Positions 7,284 to 13,774 of a stretch of DNA of 16,476 bases are shown here, piece by piece (positions within the stretch are counted from its first letter, which is position 1; every line of letters starts with the position of its first letter). Both the position numbers and the translations under genes were made by a program. Source of the stretch: JBGOUV01 sp041477815 (GTDB lineage: Bacteria > Acidobacteriota > Terriglobia > Bryobacterales > JACQDG01); the NCBI GenBank assembly GCA_041477815.1, contig JBGOUV010000118.1, forward strand, positions 1 through 16,476, in the 5' to 3' direction. The notes under the pieces were generated by a model. That model worked only from the letters and a program-made list of their open reading frames with translations. It did no database searches and was not told the DNA's origin.

Positions 7284-7379
7284 CAAGAGCCGGAACGCCG
7301 AGTCACGCTCGGCGACGGGGTCCTGAACGCCGTTGAGATGAAGGTCTCTGAAGAGGGTTACGCCGCCCAGCCCCATTAA
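7278..7379 (+). pseudogene. Possible coding remnant fused to the end of the dead kinase
   Basis: From about 7278 a third frame reads ASQEPERRVTLGDGVLNAVE and continues MKVSEEGYAAQPH to a stop at 7377-7379. The composition looks protein-like and unrelated to kinases, as if the 3' end of another gene had been joined to the kinase relic. I do not recognise the family. A 7-bp stem with 5-base loop (7296-7314) lies within it but no T-run follows. Confidence 0.25.
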
Positions 7380-7564
7380 GAATCAAGTACGGAACAGGAG
7401 TATGCTCCGCCGCCGGAGGAGGCTTTCTTCTATCCGGGCGGGCACCGGAAGCTAAATACTCTCGTGCCGAGCCGACCTCTTGGCGGCATTCCGGAGAGAG
7501 CCGCCGGACCGTTGTACTCTACAACAGCCAGTGTTTGCGGTAACATGAAACACAAGAGGGCGTT
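7380..7564 (+). promoter_or_regulatory. Upstream region of the DUF433/DUF5615 pair with a 15-bp palindrome
   Basis: No convincing gene. GTTGTA-CTC-TACAAC (7511-7525) is a perfect 6-bp inverted repeat 40 bases upstream of the antitoxin-like gene, a plausible site for autoregulation. AGAGGG (7555-7560) is a ribosome binding site four bases before the ATG at 7565. A clear -35/-10 pair was not found. Confidence 0.45.
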
Positions 7565-7813
7565 ATGGCACAAGCGGATCTCCGGGCCTACAAGGACTAT
7601 AAATGGATTGTGGCCGATCCCCGACTGCTTGGCGGCGGACTGGCCATTCGCGGCACCCGCTTGTCGGTGGGGCTGATTCTGGAGTGCCTCGCCAATGGCA
7701 TGACGCTTGCCGACATCGACGAGAGCTTTGACCGCGCGTTTCCCCACGAAGCGCTGCCGGAGGTACTCCGGGTGGCCTCAGAGCTGGCCGGTTCCTTCCA
7801 TGTGGCTGCTTGA
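7565..7813 (+). CDS. DUF433-family protein, probable antitoxin
   Basis: 82 residues. The middle shows the DUF433 (PF04255) signature: DPRLLGGGLAIRGTRLSVGL followed by a helix with LANGMTLADIDESF, in which GxPxIRGTRhxV-type sequence leads into a short helix-turn-helix-like segment. DUF433 proteins are small, DNA-binding-like and often encoded directly before PIN-like DUF5615 proteins in VapBC-type modules. The start has a good ribosome binding site (AGAGGG). The last 14 bases overlap the next gene, implying coupled translation and a fixed ratio of the two products. The antitoxin role is inferred from gene pairing, size and order. Confidence 0.82.
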   Translation: MAQADLRAYKDYKWIVADPRLLGGGLAIRGTRLSVGLILECLANGMTLADIDESFDRAFPHEALPEVLRVASELAGSFHVAA

Positions 7814-8159
7814 CGCCAACATGGATGTTCACCTGGAGGATCTCCTCGCGGAATTCGGCGTCCGCTCTGAGACCACCGGGCGACGTGGCTGGGGAGCCCT
7901 GGAAAACGGAGATCTCGTATCGGCGGCCGTGGAGGCGGGATTTACCTGCCTGCTCACGCAGGACCGCCTGTTCGCTGAGTCGGCTGGTGCCGCTCTCCGA
8001 AGGCACCCCGAGTTCTGCGTCATAGTCGTGAGCCTGCCGCAGCGACCCTGGCGGCAGAATTTGGAACAGTTCCGCGCCGCTTGGGCGCTTGCTCCCATCC
8101 GGCCTGTCCCTGGGCGGATCCTTCCATGGCCAGCGTCCGGCAATACGGCCTGCACATGA
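7800..8159 (+). CDS. DUF5615-like PIN-domain protein, probable toxin
   Basis: 119 residues from the ATG at 7800, which lies in the last codons of the DUF433 gene. The opening MWLLDANMDVHLEDLL has the DUF5615/PIN acidic start (D5, D9); further acidic residues occur at D38 (ENGDLVSAA) and D55 (LLTQDRLFAES), as expected for a Mg-dependent ribonuclease fold. The remainder, IVVSLPQRPWRQNLEQF and onward, is typical of the subgroup paired with DUF433. Likely action is RNA cleavage restrained by the upstream partner; this is family-based inference. It ends 21 bp from the convergent adaptor gene with no visible terminator between them. Confidence 0.8.
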   Translation: MWLLDANMDVHLEDLLAEFGVRSETTGRRGWGALENGDLVSAAVEAGFTCLLTQDRLFAESAGAALRRHPEFCVIVVSLPQRPWRQNLEQFRAAWALAPIRPVPGRILPWPASGNTACT

Positions 8160-8180
8160 ATCCAAAACTTTCAAGCAATG

Positions 8181-9527
8181 TTAAGGAAGCGCGATTTCGT
8201 CGCTTTCGCTCAGGCCGGCCACAACCACCAGGTGAGTGCCGTTGCGCGGGCCGAGTTGAACCTGGCGCTTCTCGTAGCCGTCGCCGGCGCGAACCCGGAC
8301 ATAGGTCTTACCGGCCTCCTCCACCACCGATTCGGTGGGGATCTGCAGGGCCTGCTCCATCTTTTCAAGCTGCACGGCGGCGCTGCCGGAGAGGTCCGGA
8401 AGGAGGCGCGCGTCCTTGGTCTCGATGGCCACCCGCACCGCGATTTGTTTCACGTAGAGCTCCCGGGCGTTGCGCATGCGGCCGCCCGAGGTGGCCATAG
8501 CTCCCACCGAGATCACGCGCCCCGGCAAGGCCAGACCGGGGTAGGCATCCAGCCGCACCACGGCGCGCTGGCCGAGCGTGACCAGGTGGCTGTCGGCCTG
8601 GTTCGCGCTGGCATTGAGAACCATCTTGGACAGGTCGACGATCTGCATGAAGTAGGTGCCGGGATTCACCAGGTCGCCGGCCTGCACCTGGCCGAACTGG
8701 CCCGACCGGAAGATCGACTGCATGACCACCAGTCCGCCGAGGGGGGCCAGCATGGTCCGGCGCTGGATGTTCCTCCCATGCCGCTCGATGCCGTGATTCT
8801 CTTTTTCCACCTGAAGCTCCAACCCTCGAATCTCCGCCTGCTGCGACAGGGCCCGGAGGCGGACCTCGGCCTCGACCTGCTGGTAACGCGCGGCCGTCTC
8901 CTCGACCAGCAGCTTCAATTTCTCCCCGTCGATGGCCGAGCGTACCTCCGCCGTGCGCAGGTCCAGGCGGGCCTTCTCGTGCTCGGCGCGGGCCGCTCGC
9001 AGGGTCTGCCGCTGGACTTCGTTCTCGATGGTGACTTCGGCGTTGCGCTTGTCCACCACGGCCTGGGCCTGAATGAGCCGAGCTTGGTGGTCGTCCAGGT
9101 GGTCCAGCTCCGCCTGGCCGTCGAACTGCGCGATGACATCACCCTTCTTGACGATGGCGCCCGGCGACGCCATCTCCAACAGGGCGCCTAGCTGGCTCCA
9201 CGGCGCCGTATTCACGCCCCGCCCTTCCCCGCTCAACAGCGGCGCGACGATGGGAGCGAAGCTGCTCGCCGCGATGGTCCCGCTCACCCGGAGCGATCTC
9301 TCAAAAGGGCCGGAAAACGGTCGGACGGTGCGGACGGCGCTCACCGCCGTCTCCGCCGCTTGCTGCCGGCGTCGCAGGGTCCACACCCCGGCCGCCACGA
9401 GCAGCAGCACGACGACCGCCAGGAGGGGCTTCCACGGTCTGGCGGGCTTTGCGGGGGTCAGGGGCGGGGGCGCCGGCGCGCCGGGCTCGATAGGAAGTGG
9501 TGAGGGGGAGGCCAATCCGTGGGTCAA
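8181..9527 (-). CDS. HlyD-family membrane fusion (periplasmic adaptor) protein, orphan
   Basis: 448 residues. After a Pro-rich cytoplasmic N-terminus (1-33) comes one membrane helix, PLLAVVVLLLVAAGVW (about 34-50), then a biotinyl-lipoyl-like half with GAIVKKGDVIAQFDGQ, a long helical hairpin (about 145-265, rich in E, R, Q, A) and the second lipoyl half starting RRTMLAPLGGLVV, followed by a beta-barrel region with LPGRVISVGAMA. These are the parts of an efflux or secretion adaptor linking an inner-membrane pump to an outer-membrane channel. No pump gene lies next to it in this window, so its partner is unknown. The start is TTG, with GAGG (9540-9537) nine bases upstream and an in-frame stop just before, so a longer start is excluded. 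The coding sequence converges on the toxin-like gene. Confidence 0.85.
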   Translation of the reverse strand: MTHGLASPSPLPIEPGAPAPPPLTPAKPARPWKPLLAVVVLLLVAAGVWTLRRRQQAAETAVSAVRTVRPFSGPFERSLRVSGTIAASSFAPIVAPLLSGEGRGVNTAPWSQLGALLEMASPGAIVKKGDVIAQFDGQAELDHLDDHQARLIQAQAVVDKRNAEVTIENEVQRQTLRAARAEHEKARLDLRTAEVRSAIDGEKLKLLVEETAARYQQVEAEVRLRALSQQAEIRGLELQVEKENHGIERHGRNIQRRTMLAPLGGLVVMQSIFRSGQFGQVQAGDLVNPGTYFMQIVDLSKMVLNASANQADSHLVTLGQRAVVRLDAYPGLALPGRVISVGAMATSGGRMRNARELYVKQIAVRVAIETKDARLLPDLSGSAAVQLEKMEQALQIPTESVVEEAGKTYVRVRAGDGYEKRQVQLGPRNGTHLVVVAGLSESDEIALP

Positions 9528-9828
9528 GTTTGAGGACCTCTAAGACAAGGATAGCGTACCACGCCGCGACCACGAGAACGAGAGTTAGCGGCGATGGTGA
9601 TCGTCGGACCAACACGCTCCAGATCGTCGGAATAAGAGGCGCCCGGCCCCGGGGAGCCACTCCGGCAAGAACCCGGATCCACGGCAGAGCCCGGAGGTGA
9701 TCCGCCGGGAAGCAAACTGGTGAGCCACAGGCCGCAGGACGAACACCGCACCTCATCCGGTATGGTCGCGGTTCTGTCGCGCGGAAGTCTGTGCGTCGTG
9801 GTATACTGCCGGGGGCTTTGTTCGCCAT
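9528..9828. other. Divergent intergenic region of about 300 bp
   Basis: Separates the minus-strand HlyD gene from the plus-strand DUF4956 gene. Near the right end lies the extended -10 described separately. On the left, the minus strand has TACGCT and TATCCT as weak -10 candidates for the HlyD gene but no clear -35. No convincing RNA gene or protein gene was found in it. Confidence 0.5.
9799..9807 (+). promoter_or_regulatory. Extended -10 promoter of the DUF4956-PLD operon
   Basis: TG-G-TATACT: the TG dinucleotide at 9799-9800, one base, then TATACT (9802-9807, 5/6 match). No good -35 is present, as is usual for extended -10 promoters. The predicted start near 9814 gives a leader of about 15 bases before ATG 9829. 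Confidence 0.5.
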
Positions 9829-10617
9829 ATGCTCACCGAAGAGGGACCTGTCCGGATAATCTGGGTGGTGGTTCTCGGGGCGGCGCTGTGTGGGGCCTTG
9901 ATCTGGGGCGGCCTGGAATGGCAGGGTCTGCGGGAAGGGGTAGCCGGGGCAGACCATTTGCCGCTGACGGAGACGCGGCCCACGATGCACCACCCCCTGG
10001 TGGAGTTGTTGAAGCTGGTTTGCGCGGCCCTGATCGGGATCCTGATCAGCGTGGTACACCGCCGCTGCCACCGGGACAAGCCGCTGCCGAAGTCGCTGGA
10101 ACAGTCCCAGATCCTGCTGTGTGTGGCTGGGGCGATGATCATGATTATCATCGGCAATTCGCTGGCTCGGGCCTTCGGTGTGGCTGGAGCGGCAGGCATT
10201 GTCCGGTTCCGTACTCCGGTGGAGGACCCTAAGGACACGACCGTTATTTTTCTGATGCTGAGCCTGGGGCTGGCCTGCGGGCTGGGGGCGTTTGCGGTGG
10301 CCGGGTTGGGTACGGTGTTCCTGGCGGTGTTTCTACTGGTGCTGGAAAAGTTCGGGGAGACCAGGCGGCGCATGGCGCTGCTGTCGCTGACGGCCCCCGG
10401 CAAGGAGTTTCCGACCGAGCAGGTGAACCGGCTGCTGGCCGGGTCGGTGGATTTCTTCGAGCAGCGCGAGGAGGTGCAGGGCGCGGAGACCGTGATACGG
10501 TACCAGGTGACGATGGATCCGAACGCTTCGCTCACCTACCTGACCCAGGAGCTGATGAAGGCGGGGTTGAAAGGGGTCTCCTGGAGCGATCCGACGGAAA
10601 AAAAGAAGGGCGCGTAG
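9829..10617 (+). CDS. DUF4956-family membrane protein
   Basis: 262 residues. A first membrane helix (about 8-27) is followed by a short loop and helices at about 55-75, 95-115 and 140-175. The central block VAGAAGIVRFRTPVEDPKDT followed by a long hydrophobic stretch LMLSLGLACGLGAFAVAGLG is the hallmark of DUF4956 (PF16316). The C-terminal ~75 residues are a soluble ferredoxin-like or regulatory-looking domain with FPTEQVNRLL and ETVIRYQVTM. DUF4956 proteins are uncharacterised and are often found beside VTC-type polyphosphate polymerase or CotH genes; here the neighbour is instead a PLD-like gene. The start codon has only a G-run (9811-9815) 13 bases upstream, a poor ribosome binding site. 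It ends three bases before the next gene, in the same reading frame, so the two are one operon. Confidence 0.8.
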   Translation: MLTEEGPVRIIWVVVLGAALCGALIWGGLEWQGLREGVAGADHLPLTETRPTMHHPLVELLKLVCAALIGILISVVHRRCHRDKPLPKSLEQSQILLCVAGAMIMIIIGNSLARAFGVAGAAGIVRFRTPVEDPKDTTVIFLMLSLGLACGLGAFAVAGLGTVFLAVFLLVLEKFGETRRRMALLSLTAPGKEFPTEQVNRLLAGSVDFFEQREEVQGAETVIRYQVTMDPNASLTYLTQELMKAGLKGVSWSDPTEKKKGA

Positions 10618-10620
10618 ACC

Positions 10621-11529
10621 ATGGCCACGAGCGCGGAAATAACAGGAGGGCCGCCGGGCTCGGCGCCGGAAGAAACTCTGACCACGCGGCCGGAGCAGCG
10701 GCGGGAGACCGTGATCCGGGTGATCCGGTCGGCCCGGAAGCGCCTGATACTGTCGGTATTCCGGTGCAGCGATTACCTGGTGATGGACGAATTGGCGGAA
10801 GCGGTTTCCAGGGGGGTGCGGGTGGAGGCGCTGCTCACCCCGCGAGCGCGGGGCGACGAGGCCAAGCAACTGGAGGACTTGGGCAGGGTCTTGCAAGGGA
10901 TGGGGGCGGAGGTCTTCCGGTATCGGGATCCCGTCGTCAAGTACCACGCCAAGTACATGGTGGCCGACGAGGGACCGGCGCTGGTAGGTTCGCTGAACTT
11001 CACCGCCAAGTGTTTCACCAATACTTGCGATTTCCAGCTGGTGACCTGGGATCCCGCGGTGATCACGAGCCTGCGGCAATTGTTCGAAACCGATTCGGTG
11101 GCGCCGGAGGCGCCGCTGCCGGACAGCCTCAGCGACCGGCTGATCGTGGGACCAGACCGGGCGCGGGCCAAGTTTACGGCCTTGCTGGAGTCCGGCAGGC
11201 AGACCATCCGGATCATCGACCACAAGCTGGCCGACCCGCAGCTGGTGTCCTTGCTGAAGGAAAAGAAGGAGGCCGGGGTGGTGGTGGAGGTGCTTGGGTC
11301 CGGGCAAGTGGGGGGCATGCGGTCGCACGGCAAAATGATCGTGGTCGACGACCGGGTGGCGGCCATCGGCAGCGTGTCCCTGGCGCCCCTGAACCTGGAT
11401 TTTCGGCGCGAGGTGGCCATCCTGATTCACGAGCCGCGGTGCGTGGCGGAGCTGAGCGGATTCTTCCAGGCGGCCTCGGCGGTGAAAGCGGCCACCGCCG
11501 GGGCCGAAGCGGAAGAGGACGACGAGTAG
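10621..11529 (+). CDS. Phospholipase D-like protein with two HKD motifs
   Basis: 302 residues with two PLD catalytic motifs: H109-x-K111-x4-D116 in KYHAKYMVAD, followed by GSLNFT, and H236-x-K238-x4-D243 in RSHGKMIVVD, followed by GSVSL. Both are complete, so it should be active as a phosphodiesterase or transphosphatidylase; family members act on phospholipids, cardiolipin synthesis or nucleic acids (Nuc-type). The length is short for cardiolipin synthases, and no signal peptide or membrane helix is seen, so it is probably cytoplasmic or associated with its membrane-protein partner. GAAGGG at 10605-10610 serves as ribosome binding site. It ends in an acidic tail (EAEEDDE). Its substrate cannot be determined from sequence. 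Confidence 0.83.
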   Translation: MATSAEITGGPPGSAPEETLTTRPEQRRETVIRVIRSARKRLILSVFRCSDYLVMDELAEAVSRGVRVEALLTPRARGDEAKQLEDLGRVLQGMGAEVFRYRDPVVKYHAKYMVADEGPALVGSLNFTAKCFTNTCDFQLVTWDPAVITSLRQLFETDSVAPEAPLPDSLSDRLIVGPDRARAKFTALLESGRQTIRIIDHKLADPQLVSLLKEKKEAGVVVEVLGSGQVGGMRSHGKMIVVDDRVAAIGSVSLAPLNLDFRREVAILIHEPRCVAELSGFFQAASAVKAATAGAEAEEDDE

Positions 11530-11541
11530 GCGGATGTTGTG

Positions 11542-11547
11542 TATACT
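11542..11547 (+). promoter_or_regulatory. Putative -10 box just before the small exported protein
   Basis: TATACT in the context GTGTATACTAGGAGCGTG. The expected transcription start (7 bases after the box) coincides with the GTG at 11554, which suggests a leaderless transcript; alternatively AGGAG (11548-11552) acts as a ribosome binding site with very short spacing on a longer transcript. There is no clear -35. The same GTATACT occurs upstream of the DUF4956 gene. Confidence 0.35.
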
Positions 11548-11553
11548 AGGAGC

Positions 11554-11853
11554 GTGAACTGGCGCAGCCTGCAGTTGGGCCTGGCGGTGGCATTTCTCTT
11601 CGCACTGACCACACAGGCGAAAATGAGCCAGTACGAGCCGCACCACAGCCCCACCCGGCATCTGGCGAAGGCCACCAAGCTCGAGCAAAACCGCCTCGAT
11701 ATGGGCTCGGCCCTTCCGGCCGCTCGCACCATCCTCCCCCGTCCTCAGGACTCTCCAGGGCCGGAAACCGCGTTTCCGCCGACCCTGGCCGGCCACCCGG
11801 TGTTTGTTGTGGTTGGTCCCATTGTCTCCCGCCCGCCGCCGGCCGGCCGGTAA
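11554..11853 (+). CDS. Small hypothetical protein with N-terminal signal/anchor
   Basis: 99 residues if started at GTG 11554; an upstream GTG at 11539 is within the presumed -10 and is less likely. The N-terminus NWRSLQLGLAVAFLFALTTQ is a good signal peptide or membrane anchor. The rest is His-, Pro- and Arg-rich (YEPHHSPTRH) with a second hydrophobic patch (HPVFVVVGPIV) and ends PPPAGR. No family is recognised. It lies 24 bases upstream of the RraA-like gene on the same strand and may be co-transcribed with it. Composition is coding-like but the lack of homology keeps confidence low. Confidence 0.42.
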   Translation: MNWRSLQLGLAVAFLFALTTQAKMSQYEPHHSPTRHLAKATKLEQNRLDMGSALPAARTILPRPQDSPGPETAFPPTLAGHPVFVVVGPIVSRPPPAGR

Positions 11854-11876
11854 TCCAACCGGCTCAAGAAGCGCGC

Positions 11877-12581
11877 GTGGAGGGAGACTTGTCTGACGTC
11901 CTGACTTGGGAACAACTCGAGGCCATCCGGCAGTGGGACACCTGCACGGTGGCCAATGCCATAGAAACGTTTCAGGTGCGGCTGCGAAACGAAGGGTTCG
12001 TGGCCGGGGACCTGCGGTGTCTGTTTGAACAGCACCCGCCCCTGACCGGTTATGCGGTGACGGCGCGCATCCGCTGCTCGGGTCCGCCGCCGGTGGGCCA
12101 CAGCTACTTCGACCGCACCGACTGGTGGAATTATATCCTTACCGTTCCGCCGCCACGGGTGGTGGTCCTCCAGGACATGGACCCCGATCCCGGGCTGGGC
12201 TCGTTCCTCGGGGAGGTGCACGCCCACATTTTGCAGGCGCTGGGCTGCGTGGGAGCGGTGACCAACGGGGCGGTGCGCGACGTCGGGGCGCTGGAACCGA
12301 CCGGGTTTCAGTTGTTTGCCGGGCGGCTGGCGGTCTCGCATGCCTATGCCCACCTGGTGGAGTTTGGCGGGCCGGTGGAGATCGGCGGCCTGACCGTGCA
12401 TCCGGGAGACTTGCTGCACGGAGACCGTCATGGGATCGTGAGCATCCCTCCCCAGATCGCCGCCCGCGTTCCCGCCGCGGCGGCGGCCCTTCGGGAGAAG
12501 GAACAGCGGGTGATCGCGTTATGCCACTCGGCGGATTTTTCCGTGGAGAAACTGCGCGCAGCAGTGAAGGAGCTGGGTTAG
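11877..12581 (+). CDS. RraA-like / HMG-CHA aldolase-family protein
   Basis: 234 residues from GTG 11877. A TTG at 11889 (230 residues) is an equally good start, because GGAGG (11879-11883) sits five bases before it. The PF03737 fold signatures are clear: GEVHAHILQALGCVGAVTNG followed by AVRD (R134, D135), then a later HPGDLLHGDRHGIVSIP. The R-D pair and neighbouring acidic residues bind pyruvate and a divalent metal in 4-hydroxy-4-methyl-2-oxoglutarate aldolases; other members are RNase E inhibitors (RraA) or plain hydrolase/decarboxylase homologues. The N-terminal segment DWWNYILTVPPPRVVVLQD matches the aldolase-like group better than E. coli RraA. The stop is two bases before the RND adaptor, so it heads an efflux operon, an unusual pairing. 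Confidence 0.82.
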   Translation: MEGDLSDVLTWEQLEAIRQWDTCTVANAIETFQVRLRNEGFVAGDLRCLFEQHPPLTGYAVTARIRCSGPPPVGHSYFDRTDWWNYILTVPPPRVVVLQDMDPDPGLGSFLGEVHAHILQALGCVGAVTNGAVRDVGALEPTGFQLFAGRLAVSHAYAHLVEFGGPVEIGGLTVHPGDLLHGDRHGIVSIPPQIAARVPAAAAALREKEQRVIALCHSADFSVEKLRAAVKELG

Positions 12582-12583
12582 CG

Positions 12584-13774
12584 ATGCGTGGACTTTGGAT
12601 CGTGGTGATGGGAATGGGGATGGTGCTGGTCTCCTGCGGGCGCGGGGGCCGCACCGAGGCCAAGACGGAGACGGCTCGACCGCCGGCGGTGGCGGTGGCG
12701 AAAGCCGCGCGCGAGGACCTGTTGCGGGAGCTGGAGCTCTCGGCCGAGTTCCGGCCGTATCAGGAGATCGAGGTCCACGCCAAGGTGGCCGGATTCCTGC
12801 AGGAGATCCGCGTGGACGTGGGGGACCGGGTGAAGAAGGGACAGTTGCTGGCGGTGCTGGAGGTCCCCGAGTTTGCCGACGATCTGCAGCGGGCGGGGGC
12901 GGCGCGCCGGCGCAGCGACGCGGAGCTGCACCGGGCGGGTACCGAGCTGGAGCGGACCGAGTCGGCGCACGCGGCGGCGCACTCGTCGTATGCGCGGCTG
13001 GCGGCGGTGGTGAAGTCGCGGCCGAACCTGGTGGCGCAGCAGGAGTTGGATGACGCGCTGGCGCGGGACCGGGTGGCGGAGGCGCAGATATCGTCCACCA
13101 AGGCGGCGCTGTCGGCCTCCGAGCAGCAGGTCGCGGTGTCCCAGGCCGATGAGGAGAAGATCAAGACGATGCTGGTTTACTCGCGGATTACGGCGCCGTT
13201 CCCCGGCGTCATTACCAAGCGGTATGCGGATCCGGGGGCGATGATCCAGGCGGGGACGGCGTCGCAGACCCAAGCGATGCCGGTGGTGCGGCTGTCGCAG
13301 GTGGACCGGCTGCGACTGGTGCTGCCGGCGCCGGAGTCGGTGGCGGCGCGGATACGCCTGGGAGCGCCAGTGGCCGTGCGGGTGCCTGCTCTGGGGCGCA
13401 CCTTCCAGGGAAAAGTGGCCCGCTTCACCGGCCGAGTGGAGGTGGCCACCCGCACCATGCAGACCGAAGTGGACGTGGCCAATCCGGAGCAGGTCCTGAT
13501 GCCGGGTATGTATGCCTACACCACCCTGACCCTGGACCAACGTGCGGGGGCGCTGGCCGTGCCGGTGCAGGCCGTGTTTACCAAGGATGATACGCCCCAT
13601 CTGCTGGTGGTGAACGGGCAGAAGCAGATTGAGGAGCGGCGGATCACCGTGGGAGTGGAGACGCCGGAGAAGGTGGAAGTCCTGTCCGGACTGCGGGAAG
13701 ACGAGCTGGTGGTGGTGGGCAATCGCAGCCAACTCCGTCCGGGCCTGGCTGTGGAGCCGAAGGAGCAGCCGTAA
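12584..13774 (+). CDS. RND efflux periplasmic adaptor (lipoprotein)
   Basis: 396 residues. The N-terminus MRGLWIVVMGMGMVLVSCG carries a lipobox with C18, so it is a periplasmic lipoprotein. The rest follows the AcrA/MexA plan: EVHAKVAGFLQEIRVDVGDR with KKGQLLAVLEVPEF (first lipoyl half), an Ala/Arg-rich coiled-coil hairpin (about 100-190), YSRITAPFPGVITKRYADPG (second half), a beta-barrel with GKVARFTGRVEVATRTMQTE, and a membrane-proximal domain with ALAVPVQAVF. It links the RND pump to an outer-membrane channel, which is not encoded upstream here. The ribosome binding site AAGGAG is inside the end of the RraA-like gene. The frame is open upstream to 12125, but that stretch mirrors the RraA-like gene. 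It overlaps the pump gene by one base. Confidence 0.92.
   Translation: MRGLWIVVMGMGMVLVSCGRGGRTEAKTETARPPAVAVAKAAREDLLRELELSAEFRPYQEIEVHAKVAGFLQEIRVDVGDRVKKGQLLAVLEVPEFADDLQRAGAARRRSDAELHRAGTELERTESAHAAAHSSYARLAAVVKSRPNLVAQQELDDALARDRVAEAQISSTKAALSASEQQVAVSQADEEKIKTMLVYSRITAPFPGVITKRYADPGAMIQAGTASQTQAMPVVRLSQVDRLRLVLPAPESVAARIRLGAPVAVRVPALGRTFQGKVARFTGRVEVATRTMQTEVDVANPEQVLMPGMYAYTTLTLDQRAGALAVPVQAVFTKDDTPHLLVVNGQKQIEERRITVGVETPEKVEVLSGLREDELVVVGNRSQLRPGLAVEPKEQP

Noticed and set aside
7296..7314. Stem-loop CGCCGAG-TCACG-CTCGGCG as a terminator
   Set aside because: No T-run follows on either side, and a 7-bp GC stem is not unusual in such GC-rich DNA.
7404..7419. Small CTCCG/CGGAG stem before the toxin-antitoxin region
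   Set aside because: Only 5 bp, no T-run directly after it; likely chance.
9480..9600. Hydrophobic minus-strand stretch (LVLVVAAWYAILVLEVLKL) just upstream of and overlapping the HlyD start
   Set aside because: It could be a membrane helix, but it is in another frame than HlyD, has no start with a ribosome binding site nearby and its continuation is low-complexity shadow.
10597..10605. A AAA AAG slippery heptamer near the end of the DUF4956 gene
   Set aside because: The -1 frame does not lead into the PLD frame (both genes share the zero frame) and no stimulatory structure is evident; the A-rich sequence with GAAGGG is better explained as the PLD ribosome binding site.
10333..11796. 487-codon open frame on the minus strand
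   Set aside because: It is antisense to the DUF4956 tail and the PLD gene; the His/Arg/Gln-rich translation has no domain, whereas the plus strand has two perfect HKD motifs.
12125..12583. Upstream extension of the RND adaptor frame to 549 residues
   Set aside because: It overlaps the RraA-like gene in another frame, and the lipobox signal peptide at 12584 fixes the start.
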